A stretch of DNA of 64,000 bases from Lymantria dispar (Eukaryota > Arthropoda > Insecta > Lepidoptera > Erebidae). The notes beneath the pieces are model-generated. The model did no database searches. It saw only the letters and a list, made by a program, of their open reading frames with translations, and was not told the DNA's origin. This document shows, piece by piece, positions 1 through 10,955 of this stretch. The stretch's first letter is position 1. The number at the start of each line of letters is the position of its first letter. Both the position numbers and the translations under genes were made by a program. The stretch lies in assembly GCA_032191425.1 (NCBI GenBank), contig CM063454.1, positions 15,571,501 through 15,635,500 on the forward strand, in the 5' to 3' direction.

Positions 1-10
1 CGATGCGGCC

Positions 11-2255
11 ATGCCCCGGGTACGGCGTCTGCCCCCGAGGAGGGGTGTCCACTGGTGGTCCCGGGAGCTGGCGGATCTCCGGGCTGCGTGTATCCGCGCT
101 CGGACGGCCTACACCCGCAGCCGGCGGCGCCATCGCGACGCGGAGCGGGAGGCCGTGCTTTACGAGGGCTACCGCAATGCGCGGTCGGCCTTCAGGCTGG
201 CCGTCCGCTCCGCCAAGGACGTCAGTCGGCAGGAGATGCTGGACGGTCTCGACCGTGACCCCTGGGGACGCCCCTATCGCGCGGTGCTGAATAGGCTACG
301 CGCGCGGGGCCCTCCCCTCACCGAGACTCTCCAGCCCGGCCTTCTCACCCGGGTCATCGAGGACCTGTTCCCGCGGCGGGCGGAACACACGCCCCCGGTC
401 ATGGCTCCGCCAGACACTGACCGGGAGGCCGACGACGACAGTGTTCCGCCCATCACGGAACCCGAGATGGGGGTGGCGGTGACGCGCATGCGCGCAAAGT
501 CTACCGCCCCCGGGCCCGACGGTGTTCCTAACCGCGTGCTGGCCCTGGTCCTCAAACACCTGGGACCCCGCCTCAGGGAGCTGTTCGACGCGTGTTTAGC
601 GTCCGGACGGTTCCCTGGGTGCTGGAAGGAGGGAAGGCTGGTGCTCCTGCCGAAGCCGGGACGGTCTCCGGAGTCGCCTTCGGCCTACAGGCCTATCGTG
701 CTGCTCGATGACACGGGCAAGCTACTGGAGAGGGTGGTAGCTGCCCGCATCGAGCGGCACCTCGTCGGCACGGGGCCCGATCTGTCGGACGCCCAGTTTG
801 GGTTTAGGAGGGGTCGTTCGACGATCGCGGCTCTGTTGCGCCTGAGGGCCGTGGCGACTGAGGCCGTCACCGGCGGGGGAGTGCTGTTGGTGGTGTCCCT
901 AGACATCGCCAACGCATTCAATAGTCTGCCATTCAGCTGCATCAGGGAGGCGCTCCGGTATCACGGGGTGCCAGTTTACCTGAGGCGGCTAGTGGCAGAC
1001 TATTTGGAGGGGCGCAGCGTCCTCTGCACCGACCGAGCAGGGAACGTTGTGCGGACGCCCATGACGTGCGGTGTCCCACAGGGGTCGGTCCTCGGACCCA
1101 CCCTGTGGAACATCGGCTACGACTGGGCGTTGAGGGGGAGCCTCCCGCCCGGGCTGGGCGTGATTTGTTACGCCGACGACACGCTCGTCACAGCCCGCGG
1201 TGGGACGCTAGAAGAGGCGGTAAGCCTGGCGACCCCATGGGCGCACTATGAGCACTCCCATCGGCGTCTCGATCACCGTCCACTCGGTCGACATCAGCAT
1301 CCGGGCCCATATGAGGTACTTGGGCCTGGTGCTCGACGGGCGATGGTGGTTCCGGGAGCATTTCCGTAGGCTCGCTCCGCGGCTCGTCGGCACGGCGTCC
1401 GCCCTATCGTGGCTTATGCCGAACGTGGGCGGACCGAGCGCTGCGTGCCGACGGCTGTACGCGGGGGTCATCCGGTCGATGGCCCTGTACGGCGCACCGG
1501 TGTGGGCGGGGTCCATGACCGCTCGACTCAGGGTCCTTCTGTGGCGACCACAGCGGGTCATGGCGGTCAGGGCCATCCGCGGATACCGCACGGTGGCGAC
1601 GGAGGCAGCGTGCCTGTTAGCCGGGACTCCCCCGTGGGACCTGGAGGCGGAGATGCTCGCCGGACTATATCGGCGGATGATGGGGGTGCGAGCGGAGGGC
1701 GGTGTGGTCTCGTTAAGGGATCTCACCGCCTGGCGCGTCGACGCCCGCCGAGACGTCATCGCCCGTTGGGCAGTCCGGCTGGAGAGGCCTCGGTTCGGGG
1801 TGCGAACCGTGGAGGCCTTCCGGCCGGTGCTGATGCAGTGGTTGGAGAGGCGGCACGGGGTGCTCTCCTTCCGACTGGTGCAGGTTTTGACGGGGCATGG
1901 GTGCTTCGCCAAATACCTGCACAAGGTCGTTAGGAGGGAGAGTACACCGTCCTGCCACCACTGCGATTGCGACGAGGACACGGCGCGCCATACGCTCGAG
2001 GCCTGCGGGGCTTGGGCAGTGCAGCGCTGTGAACTCGTCGCAATCATCGGTACGGACCTGACGCTGCCGGCTATCGCTAGGGCGATGGTCGACAGCGTCG
2101 GGAATTGGGACGCGGTCGCAGCCTTCTGCGAGACAGTGATCTCGCGGAAGGAGGCGGCGGATCGCCTGCGTGAGGAGCGCAGCCTCGATGAGGAGATCCG
2201 CCGCCGGCGACTGGGGCGGCGCAGGCGCAACTATCTGCGCCTCATGCCGCCCTAG
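11..2255 (+). pseudogene. R1-A1 ORF2 (reverse transcriptase), partial and frameshifted
   Basis: Two overlapping frames (11-1369 and 1248-2255) together encode the linker, RT and C-terminal domain of R1-type ORF2. Visible: the QFGFRRGRSTI motif near 795-835, motif A LDIANAFNSLP near 900-930, GVPQGSVLGPTLWN near 1070-1110, the catalytic box CYADDT near 1167-1185, and YLGLVLDG near 1317-1340. After the RT comes C-x2-C-x7-H-x4-C (CHHCDCDEDTARHTLEAC) near 1950-2005. Compared with the 7-kb and 53-kb copies, about 110-130 bp downstream of the YADD box is missing near 1233, which causes the frame change. Catalytic aspartates are intact, but this copy cannot make one continuous protein. Known role of the family: target-primed reverse transcription. 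Confidence 0.88.
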
Positions 2256-2546
2256 CTGAGGCCGCGGGTGACGTGACCGGGGATGGCCGACCGCGTGAGG
2301 AAAAACCGACGTCCTCCCCGAGGGGGGGACGTCGGTCGATGGGAGGGTACCCCAATAGGGGGTATTCCGTCGGGCCGACCACTGACGACAAGTTAACGCT
2401 GCTCCAGTGGTCGGCCCAACGACGAAGGCGACGTGGTTTTCGGGTGGGTCGCGGGAGTTGCGTGCTCAAGCCCCTCTGTCGCCCCGGACGGAGTGGTGCG
2501 GAGGCGCGCCGACCGCGGCCCACCCACAAAAAAAAAAAAAAAAAAA
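2256..2546 (+). other. R1-A 3' UTR with two RNA stem-loops and poly(A)
   Basis: Two inverted repeats are visible. SL1 pairs GGGCCGACCACTG (2372-2384) with its exact complement at 2405-2417. SL2 pairs GGTGGGTCGCGG (2443-2454) with CCGCGGCCCACC (2513-2524), which stops directly before the poly(A). Both recur in other copies, and the middle of the SL2 stem changes in a compensated way. In R1-clade element SART1 the 3' UTR is needed for retrotransposition, so a recognition role for these stems is a reasonable inference. Confidence 0.75.
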
Positions 2547-2845
2547 GGGACGACATCTCTTCAATATAGTCTCGGCCTATGGTCTCTCTCAACTTTTATA
2601 GTTCATTTATTTTTCTCTCACACAGAAAAGTAACAAAAATAAATCTTAACCTAAGTGTTTTTTTACAATATTGTGAACATCTGTGTGAGAGACTGGCATC
2701 TGTACTAAGAAAACCTGTATGACAGATTACCAGCCTCTCCCAACTCCAGACAAGTTGGTGTTCATGTAAGTGTGGTTAATGTTTTATGTGTTTTACTTAA
2801 ATAAATTTGTACTTTTATGTATGATAGGTTTTGTATGTTATGCGA

Positions 2846-2915
2846 GTGTGAGTGTGTATGTGTGTGTGTGTCTGAGTGTGCGTGCGTGTTGTGTGTTTGT
2901 GTGTGTGTATGGTTA
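2846..2915. repeat. TG-rich microsatellite
   Basis: Imperfect (TG)n with TGCG and TGAG interruptions. On the minus strand it sits just after the stop of the CR1-like ORF2, so it is probably part of that element's 3' UTR; the 62.97-63.09 kb copy has CA-rich DNA in the same place. Confidence 0.85.
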
Positions 2916-2940
2916 TGTATATTTATCAAATATTTTATAC

Positions 2941-3816
2941 CTAAGACATAACGCGTAACAAGCCTTCAGTTTCCTCATAATTGAGAGATTTTAACCAGCG
3001 TGTGATATTCTTTTTACATAGATGCTTAGTAAGAGAGTAAATGTGTAGTTTTTCGTTAACCCTATTGTACAAGTATTTTCCCAGGAAACCAAAGAATTTA
3101 CCAGAGAAGGCTGTAGAGTACTGATTTCCAATCAATGAGAAAACCCTGTATTTCTGTCGCTTTTTTATACGCAAAGATCATACGGGAGTAAAGTGTGCTG
3201 CTTTAGAGTAATACACAAGATATATAGTTGCCTAACAGTAAGGACATCCGCAAGTTGGTATAGATCGATATAGAATAGATTTTGTAGGATGCAAAAACGA
3301 CAAAGAAAGACTTACTTTAAGTATTGCCCTCTGAGCTCTTTCGACCTTTATCAAGCTAGTTTTGCAGGCGCCACCCCATGCTGATATGCAGTATGATAGA
3401 ATAGGTTGGCATAAAGACATGTAAACCATTCTAATAATATCTTTATCCGCAATATGGCTTAAATTTTTACAAACATATAATAATTTACGCATTCTTGATG
3501 ATAGGAGTTCTATATGGTGGTTGAAGCTTAAAGAGCTGTCGATCATAATACCTAAGTATTTAATGTGAGAGGTACTTTCTATAGGCTCGCAGGTACAAGC
3601 GTTACTAGATTGAGCAGATAAACAAGAATGAGCTATAATAGAATAGCTGTCGAGTAAGTTAGATGGAATAGGTTTTATGGCGAAAGGTATATATTTAGTT
3701 ATAGTGACATTAAGTGTTAATCCATTGTGTTTAAGCCAGGAACATACAATACTGAAACCCAGCTGGGCAGACGCGTGAGTGTCATGCCAAGTATCGCCAT
3801 GGAAGATTAATGCAAT
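2941..3816 (-). pseudogene. CR1-like ORF2 C-terminal remnant
   Basis: Two minus-strand open stretches (about 3232-3816 and 2941-3174) align with the C-terminal third of the ORF2 at 61.8-62.96 kb. Shared landmarks are ALIFHG after the lost YADD box, HIKYLGIMIDSSLSF, the ISAWGGACKTS / ERAQRAILK block, and a final W-L-x-SL-x-Y-x-ETE. A frameshift or small deletion separates the two stretches near 3175-3230. The endonuclease and most of the RT are missing. Sequence divergence and the frame break mark it as dead. Confidence 0.75.
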
Positions 3817-5720
3817 ACAACTGGTGACACAGCCCACCCGTATCCCAGATATTGAGAGCCATGAGTCTTCTTTACTGGATCTTCTGCTGACTACACACCA
3901 GCATGGATACCAGGTAGTGGTTGAAACCCCTCTTGGGCCTTTTGACCACTGCTTGGTTCGTAGCTGTGCCCGTATTATAAGGCCTAGTCGCTCTAAGGCG
4001 ACTTCTTCTGCCAGTACAATCTCCCACCACTACAGAAACACGATGGTAGTCTAGCCCACAGCGTAAAGGAGAAGGCCGATCTTTTAGGTCAATTCTTTGC
4101 CTGTAACTCGACTTTGGATGCCGGAGCTGCCACATCACCTACCATCCCACGGTGAAAGCTTGCTACCCGAAATCCGCATCACGCAGCGAATGATTAGGCG
4201 GGAGCTGCGGCTTTTAGACGTCCATAAGTCGAGTGGGCCGGATGGCATCCCTGCAGTGGTACTAAAGGCGTGCGCCCCTGAATTGATTCCCATCCTCACG
4301 AGCCTATACTGACTTTCCTACGTTACTAACAGGGTTCTGTCTTCGTGGAAGGTAGCCTACGTCCAACCGATCCCTAAAATGGGAGACCGGTCTGATCCAT
4401 CGAATTACAGGCCAATTGCGATAACATCCTTGCTCTCCAAGATAATGGAGAAAAGTTATAAACCGCCAGCTTCTGCAGTACCTTGAGGATCGCCAGCTGA
4501 TTAGTGATCGCCAATACGGCTTTCGTCATGGCCGGTTGACTGGTGATCTTCTTGTGTACCTCACACACCGTTGGGCAGAGGCCTTGGAGGGCAAGTGTGA
4601 GGCGCTGGCGTTCAGCCTAGATATCGCAAAGGCGTACAGCCTAGATATCGCAAAGGCGTTCGATAGGGTCTGGCACAGGGCACTTCTATCGAAGCTACCA
4701 TCATACGGAATCCCCGAGGGACTCTGTAATTGGATCGCCAGCTTTTTGGATGGTCGGAGTATAAAAGTCGTCGTAGATGACTCCTACTCCGAAACCATGA
4801 CCATTAATGCTGGTGTACCACAAGGCTCAATGTTCTCCACGACGTTGTTTATCCTGCATATCAATGACATGCTCTCTATTTAGAATATACATTGCTATGC
4901 GGATGAAAGCACGGGTGACGAGCGGTACACCGAGCAACGGAATATCCCTCGGAGTACACAGGAAAGAAGGATTCAACTTGTGTCTGAAGTCGAGAGCTCT
5001 CTGGGGCGGGCCTGGGAATGGGGTGAACGGTCCAGTTCAATCCCACAAAGACATAAGTTTGCGCGTTCACAGTAAAGAAGGACCCGTTTTTCATGGCGCC
5101 TCAGTTCCAAGGAGTAACTCTCCCAATTTCTGAGAGTATTGGGATTCTCGGCGTCGAAATAATGAGCAAAGTCCAGTTTGAGAGTCATTTGGAGGACAAA
5201 GCCAAATTGGCAAGCAAAAAGTTGGGTGTCCTGAACAGAGCCAGGCGGTATTTCACATCGAGACAGCGTCTTGTGCTATACAAAGCACAAGTCCGTCCTC
5301 ATGTGGAGTACTGCTAACATCTCTGGGCAGGTGCGCCTAAATATAAGCTAGACCCACTTGACTCCCTGCAAAGACGTGCTATTCGAATGGTCGGGGATCC
5401 TAATCTTACGGACAGATTGGAGTCGCTGGAGCAGCGAAGAGACTTTGGGTCACTCTGTGTACTCTATTGACTCTTTCACGAGGAGTGCTCCGTGGAACGG
5501 TTTGACTTGGTACCACCATCACCAAAGTACCACTCGACATCGTAGCGGGGTTCATCCATTTCACCTGGAAACGTTATGGTCTTCAACTGTATGTTTCCAG
5601 CGATCATTTCTCCCACATACGTACAAGCTTTGGAATGAACTACCTGCTGCTGTGTTTCCCGAGCGCTATGACATGTCCTTCTTTAAACGAGGTTTAAGAA
5701 TAGTATTTTCTTCACGGTAG
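3812..5720 (+). pseudogene. JL endonuclease-RT polyprotein remnant
   Basis: Coding remains change frame several times (about 3779-4054, 4097-4312, 4536-4883, 5093-5317, 5358-5720). Order: end of the APE endonuclease, RT finger (SSGPDGIPAVVLKAC, about 4230-4270), motif A, NAGVPQGSMFS (about 4805-4835), YLG-like block and C-terminal region. The YADD box is not readable: a stop follows INDMLSI near 4880 and the downstream stretch is scrambled. Motif A is present twice because of a 24-bp in-frame duplication. Clearly non-functional. Confidence 0.78.
4611..4658 (+). repeat. 24-bp in-frame tandem duplication of RT motif A
   Basis: 4611-4634 and 4635-4658 are the same 24 bases apart from the second base (TTC/TAC). 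Translated, SLDIAKA occurs twice in a row, the second copy followed by FDRVWH. The catalytic aspartate is therefore duplicated. Confidence 0.95.
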
Positions 5721-5904
5721 GCAACGGCCTGGCTGTGCCTCTGGTGTTGCAAAGGTCCATTTGCGGCAGTATCACTTACCATTAGATGTGCTGCTTGTTC
5801 GTTTGCCGTCGTTTGCAATAAAAAAAAATTATACGCCATTACATCACTTGGGAAAAGAGCTACTGCAACCTTTTTATCGACTATATAAACTTTTCTTTCT
5901 TTAT

Positions 5905-6133
5905 ATATACATATAAATCTTCTGTTCCTGTGTTTGTAATTAAACTCCTTCTAAACGGCTGCACCAATTTTGATGAATTTTTGGCCATTCCGATGGATTT
6001 AAATTCTCATATACACCGGAATAGTCATTCGGGACATCCAACCGGTAGTTGGCGCTGCGATAGATTTCAAGGACAATTCAATTTTCTATTTTTTTACAGA
6101 TTGGAGCAGAACAACGTCTGTTGGGTCAGCTAG
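5905..6133 (+). mobile_element. Heli-2: Helitron-like non-autonomous repeat
   Basis: Ends in GGGTCAGCTAG followed by T, preceded by a small hairpin (AACA/TGTT around 6111-6122), which is the usual 3' end of lepidopteran Helitrons. The body (CTCCTTCTAAACGGCTG...) recurs at 31360-31565. The 5' end is approximate. No coding capacity. Confidence 0.6.
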
Positions 6134-6139
6134 TATATA

Positions 6140-7028
6140 TTATATGTATATTATATAGTTATGTATAGAGTTTATATTTTAATGTGTATTATAAGAACAT
6201 TAGCTTTTTATACTTCAACTCGTAACTTTAACGGTCTCAAATTTCCATACAATCTGGGGTACAAATTTTTGCTTTACACATATAGTTTGCAGCAAAATTA
6301 AAAAAAAAGCCATTTCATCATCTTATTAATCTGATTCACGGCCGAAGTTCTAAATCATATTTAACAAACTATTCCTAAAATCAAAAGTTTATTATACTAA
6401 TCTCTTGCAGACATAGAATTGAAGGGTACAGACATCATTAGTCAGTTTTACATTAGAAATCAAATCCCTAACTAATCTCACAATCGTGACTAAGTGCTAG
6501 GAGCTTCATTGGACTTCAGCTTAATTAATTTGAGTGCATTGACATTAATTTTAAGCTGGCCCGCTGTTAATTTGTCGCAAGTCTAAGAAGCTAATCTTGA
6601 ATAAATTAACATCAATTAGTTGATGTCAATAATTTATGTCGCAAGTCTTAAACGCTAAATGATACCCAACATTAGCCTTTAGTAATATTTTTAATTAATT
6701 GATTTAAGGAATGACTTATAAATAACTAACTTAGTAGGCAGATTTAATCCGCCAGGAAAAGCAGCGCCACATTTAATATAATATTTCAAATTTAACATTC
6801 ACTTTTTTAATTTGGCGTTTGCGAAAATGTGCGATTCCATAATTGCTTACAATGAATCTACGGTTGAGTCATCCTTATTTAATACCTCTCTTTTGTTTAC
6901 TATGATCTCTATATTTAAATTATTAAATTTTTCACTGTATACCATCTTCTCTTGTGGAAGTATTGGCGAGAAGACTTTCTTTAAATTCTTTTGGTTTTAA
7001 GTTAGCACTGTCATTACGATTTTTGTAT
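6140..7028. other. Anonymous AT-rich DNA
   Basis: No gene or recognised repeat. A word GTCGCAAGTCT followed by AAGAAGCTAA or TAAACGCTAA occurs twice (about 6572 and 6638), suggesting a short local duplication. Open frames here look like chance. Confidence 0.6.
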
Positions 7029-7339
7029 TATGCCGTTTCCATTTTTTTTCTTTTTTTTTTTTTTTTAATGGGTGGGCTATGGTAAGCGCTCGCGCGGTCC
7101 AGTCCGTCCGGGGCGATGAAAGGACGGCGCGCGGGCCCATAACCCACCCGTACCCACGTCACCTCGTTGTTGGGCCGACCACCGGAGCTGATGTGACTTG
7201 TCATCAGTGGTCGGCCCGACGGAATACCCTTTCAGGTAACCTCTCACCTCTCGACGTACTGGGACGTCGGTCGCCATCGCGCGGTCAGCCTCTCTGCGGG
7301 TGACGGACAATTCCCCGGTCCGATCACCCGCGACCTTGG

Positions 7340-8927
7340 CTAGGGCGGCATTAGGCGCAGATACTCGCGCCTGCGCCGCCCGAGTCGCCGGCGGCGGAAC
7401 GTGTCGCCGAATAGGAGCTCTACTCGCACACGATCCGCCGCCTCCTTCCGTGAGATTACGGCCTCACAGAAGGCGGCGACCGCGTCCCAGTTCCTGACGC
7501 TGACGAGCATCTCCCTGGCGATGGTCGGCAGCGCCAGGTCGGCACCGATAATCGCGACGAGTTCACGGCGCTCCCCCTCCCATGCAGCACATTCCTCGAG
7601 CGTGTGCTGCGCCGTGTCCTCGTCGCAACTGCAGTGGTGGCAGGACGGTGTGCTCTCCCTCCTGACAATCTTGTGCAGGTACTTCCCGAAGCAACCATGC
7701 CCCGTCAGCACCTGCACCAGTCGGAAGGAAAGCACCCCGTGCGTCCGCTCCAACCACTCCATCAGCACCGGCCGGAGGGCCTCGACGGTCCTGACACCGT
7801 ACCGAGGACTCTCCAGCCGGACTGCCCAACGGGCAATGACTTCCCGGCGGGCGTCAACCCGCCAGGCGGTGATCTCTTTGATGGAGACCATACCGCCGCG
7901 GGCGCGCGTCCCGACACCCGCCGATAAATGTCGGCGAGCATCTCCGCCTCCAGGTCCCACGGGGGACTTCCGGCCAGGAGGCACGCTGCCTCCGTTGCCA
8001 CCGTGTGGTAACCCCGTATCGCCCTGATCGCCATGACCCTCTGTGGTCGCCACAGGAGGGCCCTAAGACGGACGGTCAGGGACCCCGCCCACACCGGTGC
8101 GCCATACAGGGCCATGGACCGGATCACCCCCGCATACAGCTGTCGGCACGTAGCACTGGGTCCGCCCACATTCGGCATCAACCACGAAAGGGCGGACGCC
8201 GCGCCGACAAGCCGGGGAACAAGTCGATGGAGATGCTCCCGGAACCAAAAATGCCCGTCGAGCACCAGGCCCAAGTACTTCATGTGCGCCTGGATGCTGA
8301 TGGTGACCGACTTCACGGTGATCGAAGCACCGGCGGGAGGCCCGGCGGTACGGAGGCCATAGAACAAAAGGGCCTCCGTCTTTTCTAGGGCTACCCTCAA
8401 CCCCAGCGCTTCGATCCGCCTGACAATCTCCTCGGTGCCGAGAGTTGCCAGGCGTGCCGCCTCCTCTAGCGTCCCACCCTGGGCTGTGACGAGTGTATCG
8501 TCAGTGTAGCAAATTACGCCCAGCCCGGGTGGAAGGCTTCCTCTCAACGCCCAGTCGTAGCCGACGTTCCACAGGGTCGGACCCAGAACCGACCCCTGTG
8601 GGACACCGTACGTCATGGGCGTTCGCACAACGTCCCCTACTCGGTCAACGTAGAGGACACTGCACCCCTCCAAGTAGTCTGCCACCAGCCGCCTGAGGTA
8701 CACGGGCACCCCGTGATACCTCAGCCCCTCCCTGATGCAGCTGAATGGCAGACTGTTGAAGGCGTTGGCGGTGTCCAGGGACACCGCTAACAGGACTCCT
8801 CCGCCGGTGACGGCCTCCGCTACCACGGCCTTCAGGTGCAGCAGGGCCACGATCGTCGAACGCCCTCTCCGAAAACCAAACTGGGCGTCCGACAGATCGG
8901 GCCCGACTCCGACAGATCGGGCCCGAC
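7340..8927 (-). pseudogene. R1-A2 ORF2 remnant (RT and zinc knuckle)
   Basis: The minus strand encodes RT from DAQFGFRRGRSTI through motif A LDTANAFNSLP, GVPQGSVLGPTLWN, the catalytic box CYTDDT (the alanine of YADD is threonine; both aspartates kept), YLGLVLDG, and the C-terminal CHHCSCDEDTAQHTLEEC knuckle. One frameshift near 7870-8050 separates the two frames (about 8927-7900 and 8053-7340). Relative to R1-A1 this copy keeps the segment after the YADD box, and so it defines the deletion in R1-A1. No endonuclease remains. Confidence 0.88.
8888..8927. repeat. 20-bp perfect tandem duplication at the 5' junction of R1-A2
   Basis: 8888-8907 and 8908-8927 are identical (TCCGACAGATCGGGCCCGAC). 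Other R1-A copies have the unit once, so it arose at or after insertion, exactly at the truncated 5' end. Confidence 0.97.
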
Positions 8928-9006
8928 AATATGCCGTTTCCATGCCACAAACTTTACAATGATTCAAGTTATTGATAAAGTAATAATAAAGTCGCATTCA
9001 ATAGAA

Positions 9007-9202
9007 TGTGCTTCCGTGTGGTGACGGAGTAAGAATACAATTCACCACCCCCTATCTTACCCGTGGATGATCGTACGAGACGACTAAGGGATATAAAACG
9101 CATATAACATCTATGCGAGAGAAGGAAATCTCAAAATAACAATTACTCTTCCATTATGGAGGAGGCCCAAGCCCATCAGTGGGAGGTATATGGGCTGAGA
9201 TG
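9007..9202 (+). mobile_element. SINE-L copy with 11-bp target duplication
   Basis: Begins TGCTTCCGTGTGGTGACGG and ends with a tail similar to that of RTE LINEs. Flanked by perfect ATTCAATAGAA at 8996-9006 and 9203-9213. Compared with the full copy at 47004-47254 it lacks the middle part (the CCTATACCAAC...GGTATAG block). Confidence 0.85.
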
Positions 9203-9213
9203 ATTCAATAGAA

Positions 9214-10784
9214 CGATCGTTAGATATTCAGTGCCGTATTAGATCTTAAGGTTATTTTTATTATTTTTGTTGGGATGTGACGCCAAAACACCTCCCCGTG
9301 GTGCGCGTCGGACAACATCCACGGCAGACATGTCGGCACAGAAGGATAACAACGTACGACTTTGTTCGCAAAGTGCATGGCGAATTTGACCCACGGTCGA
9401 CGGAACAATTGCGTTGCATTGTCACTCCTCTCCTGAGACTTCACAACCCAAGGGCCTGATGGGTCAGTCGCTCGCGAGCGGCATACCCGGAAAACGTCCA
9501 TATGTAATCCTGGGTGTAATATTGGCTTATACTTAAGACCGGGTGTCTTTTGAACGCCGAAAAAAACCCCTATAAAAATTATCCTAATCTCAAGTTAAAA
9601 CGGTTGTATCTACTCTCCGGTGTCCCGGTCAAACCAAGGAATCCCTTAGAGGGCCAATGTCAGCTGACCCCCAGGGTGCACGATCGTGAGTGGGGATCTG
9701 AAAATGGATATCTAGGCCTCTGTTTTCTGAACGGGGACTCGGTGCATACGTGCGTGCGATAGCAGGGCTGTTTATTAGGAGTTAAATCGGAATTATCGTT
9801 CACTAGAGTTTGGTTAGAGAGCCGGGACAGAGACCGTTTGACATTCGTACGAAGATTCAATATGCCTCGTGATTACTCCCAGTTTTAATCCTGTTGTTCA
9901 CAGAGACGTTCTTGAACGATTATCGGATAAGTATAAAATTTGTTGTCTTTATAAATATATAATCATCATTCATCATTTAGAACGTAAGACTTCACCATAA
10001 ATCAGGGGACATCATAATCGCCATGCTCGGCAGGCGGTTTGTCGATCGCGATAAGATGCTATACGTTTTTCAGAAGAGAAGTCTTACCAAAACTCCTGTC
10101 TACCCGTAGGGGATGTTTACGACTTCCATAGGTAAGGGGTGGCGAAAATATCTAATTTAGCCCGTCGTCGTCAAACGAAAATAATGTAATGAGTTATAAA
10201 AATCTTCATTTCTAGTCAATATGCTTCACAATTTAGGTTTTAAGCATAAATATAGATGTAAAAGTATTTCTAATATAATATCCAATCTATTATATTTTAC
10301 CTTGTGTTTAAATATGCAACTGCATATTATATATTGTAAAATTTAATATATTAACACATTGTTGTGAATAATGCGGGAAAATATCTTTATACTTACAGAA
10401 ATCCTGTAATCTTTAATTTAAGACATTCGGAGATCAGAAATCCAATTTACCCTTATAATAAGCACGTCGCCTCAGTAACGATCTTGTGATGTATCAACAC
10501 AAAAGAAAATGCGTGATACATATGTTAAAATATATACGTTTGGATTAGCACACATCTAGAGGCACAGATGAGATTACAGTCTACCGTCAACGATTAAATA
10601 CAAAGTATTTAAAAAAAGTTGGCAACATACCACTTGATGACGAACCATAATTGCCATCCATCCATCCATCAAATTATTGATATTCACTATTGGCCATTGG
10701 CCAATATCCATAATCAATAATCGCTATAATCACTGTGATAGGTTGACGATCTCACTTTGCGTTATAAATTGCCCAGGAAAATGC
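9214..10784. other. Anonymous DNA
   Basis: 9230-9500 and 9590-9760 are more GC-rich than the rest and may be old repeat remains, but I recognise no family. Short open frames here (for example 9550-9762) have no recognisable domain. Nothing else supported. Confidence 0.5.
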
Positions 10785-10955
10785 TGCTGACTATAGTAAT
10801 ACTAATAATATACATAACATCTATATAAGGTAAGGGCAACCCGAAACAAAACCCTATACTAACCCAACTGTAGCGTGGTGTAGTAGATCGATTTCTCTCT
10901 CATTGTGGAGGATACTCGAAGCCAGTAAGAATATAAGCTGCAGTAATGATAAAGA
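10785..10955 (+). mobile_element. SINE-L relic
   Basis: Degenerate match to the second half of SINE-L: AAAACCCTATACTAACCCAA, GGTGTAGTAGATCGATTT, and a decayed tail ending TAATGATAAAGATA. Confidence 0.6.

Larger units (their letters stand above)
1..2546 (+). mobile_element. R1-A1: R1-clade non-LTR retrotransposon, 5' end outside window
   Basis: GC-rich LINE copy entering from the left edge. It holds the end of ORF2 (linker, reverse transcriptase, C-terminal CCHC knuckle), a 3' UTR of about 270 bp and an 18-bp poly(A) at about 2528-2545. The R1-clade call rests on the RT style (motif A reading LDIANAFNSLP, GVPQGSVLGPTLWN, YADDT) and the CHHC-type knuckle after the RT. At least eleven other pieces of this family lie in the window, and they share the 3' UTR hairpins. 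The 5' target copy is not visible, so no target duplication can be checked. Confidence 0.9.
2760..3816 (-). mobile_element. CR1-like LINE fragment, 5'-truncated
   Basis: The minus strand encodes the last third of an ORF2 related to that of the element at 58.6-63.3 kb. The 5' break falls just after the YADD box and directly abuts the 5' break of the plus-strand jockey-like relic. A TG-rich 3' UTR (about 2846-2915) matches in character the CA-rich 3' UTR of the long copy. The exact 3' end is uncertain. Confidence 0.75.
3812..5830 (+). mobile_element. JL: jockey-superfamily LINE relic, 5'-truncated, heavily decayed
   Basis: Starts inside the endonuclease domain (QLVTQPTRIPD, then SLLDLLLTT and a degraded serine-aspartate-histidine block, here FDH) and runs through RT to a tail near 5821 ending AATAAAAAAAAA. 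The last part reads in the style common to insect jockey-type elements: RRAIRMVGDP, a RRDFGSL block, SFLPHTYKLWNELPAAVFP. Tails of the same family occur at 19385-19480 (-), 46880-46972 (+) and 57598-57735 (-). Confidence 0.8.
7043..8929 (-). mobile_element. R1-A2: 5'-truncated R1-clade LINE with 14-bp target duplication
   Basis: Both flanks carry the same 14 bases, TATGCCGTTTCCAT, at 7029-7042 and 8930-8943, so the insertion limits are exact. The 3' end is the T-rich run at 7043-7066, followed by the R1-A 3' UTR with both hairpins. The 5' break lies just upstream of QFGFRRGRSTI, and the last 40 bp are a 20-bp tandem duplication. A 14-bp duplication is normal for R1-type insertion, but the site is not rDNA. 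Confidence 0.95.

Noticed and set aside
1208..2230. Long minus-strand open frame opposite R1-A1 (also 8005-8388, 17.0 kb, 47.6 kb and others)
   Set aside because: GC-rich R1 ORFs leave long antisense open frames; the residue pattern is low-complexity arginine/serine with no domain.
2846..2915. Regulatory Z-DNA-forming TG repeat
   Set aside because: Better explained as the 3' UTR of the CR1-like element, which has CA/TG-rich DNA at the same position in its long copy.
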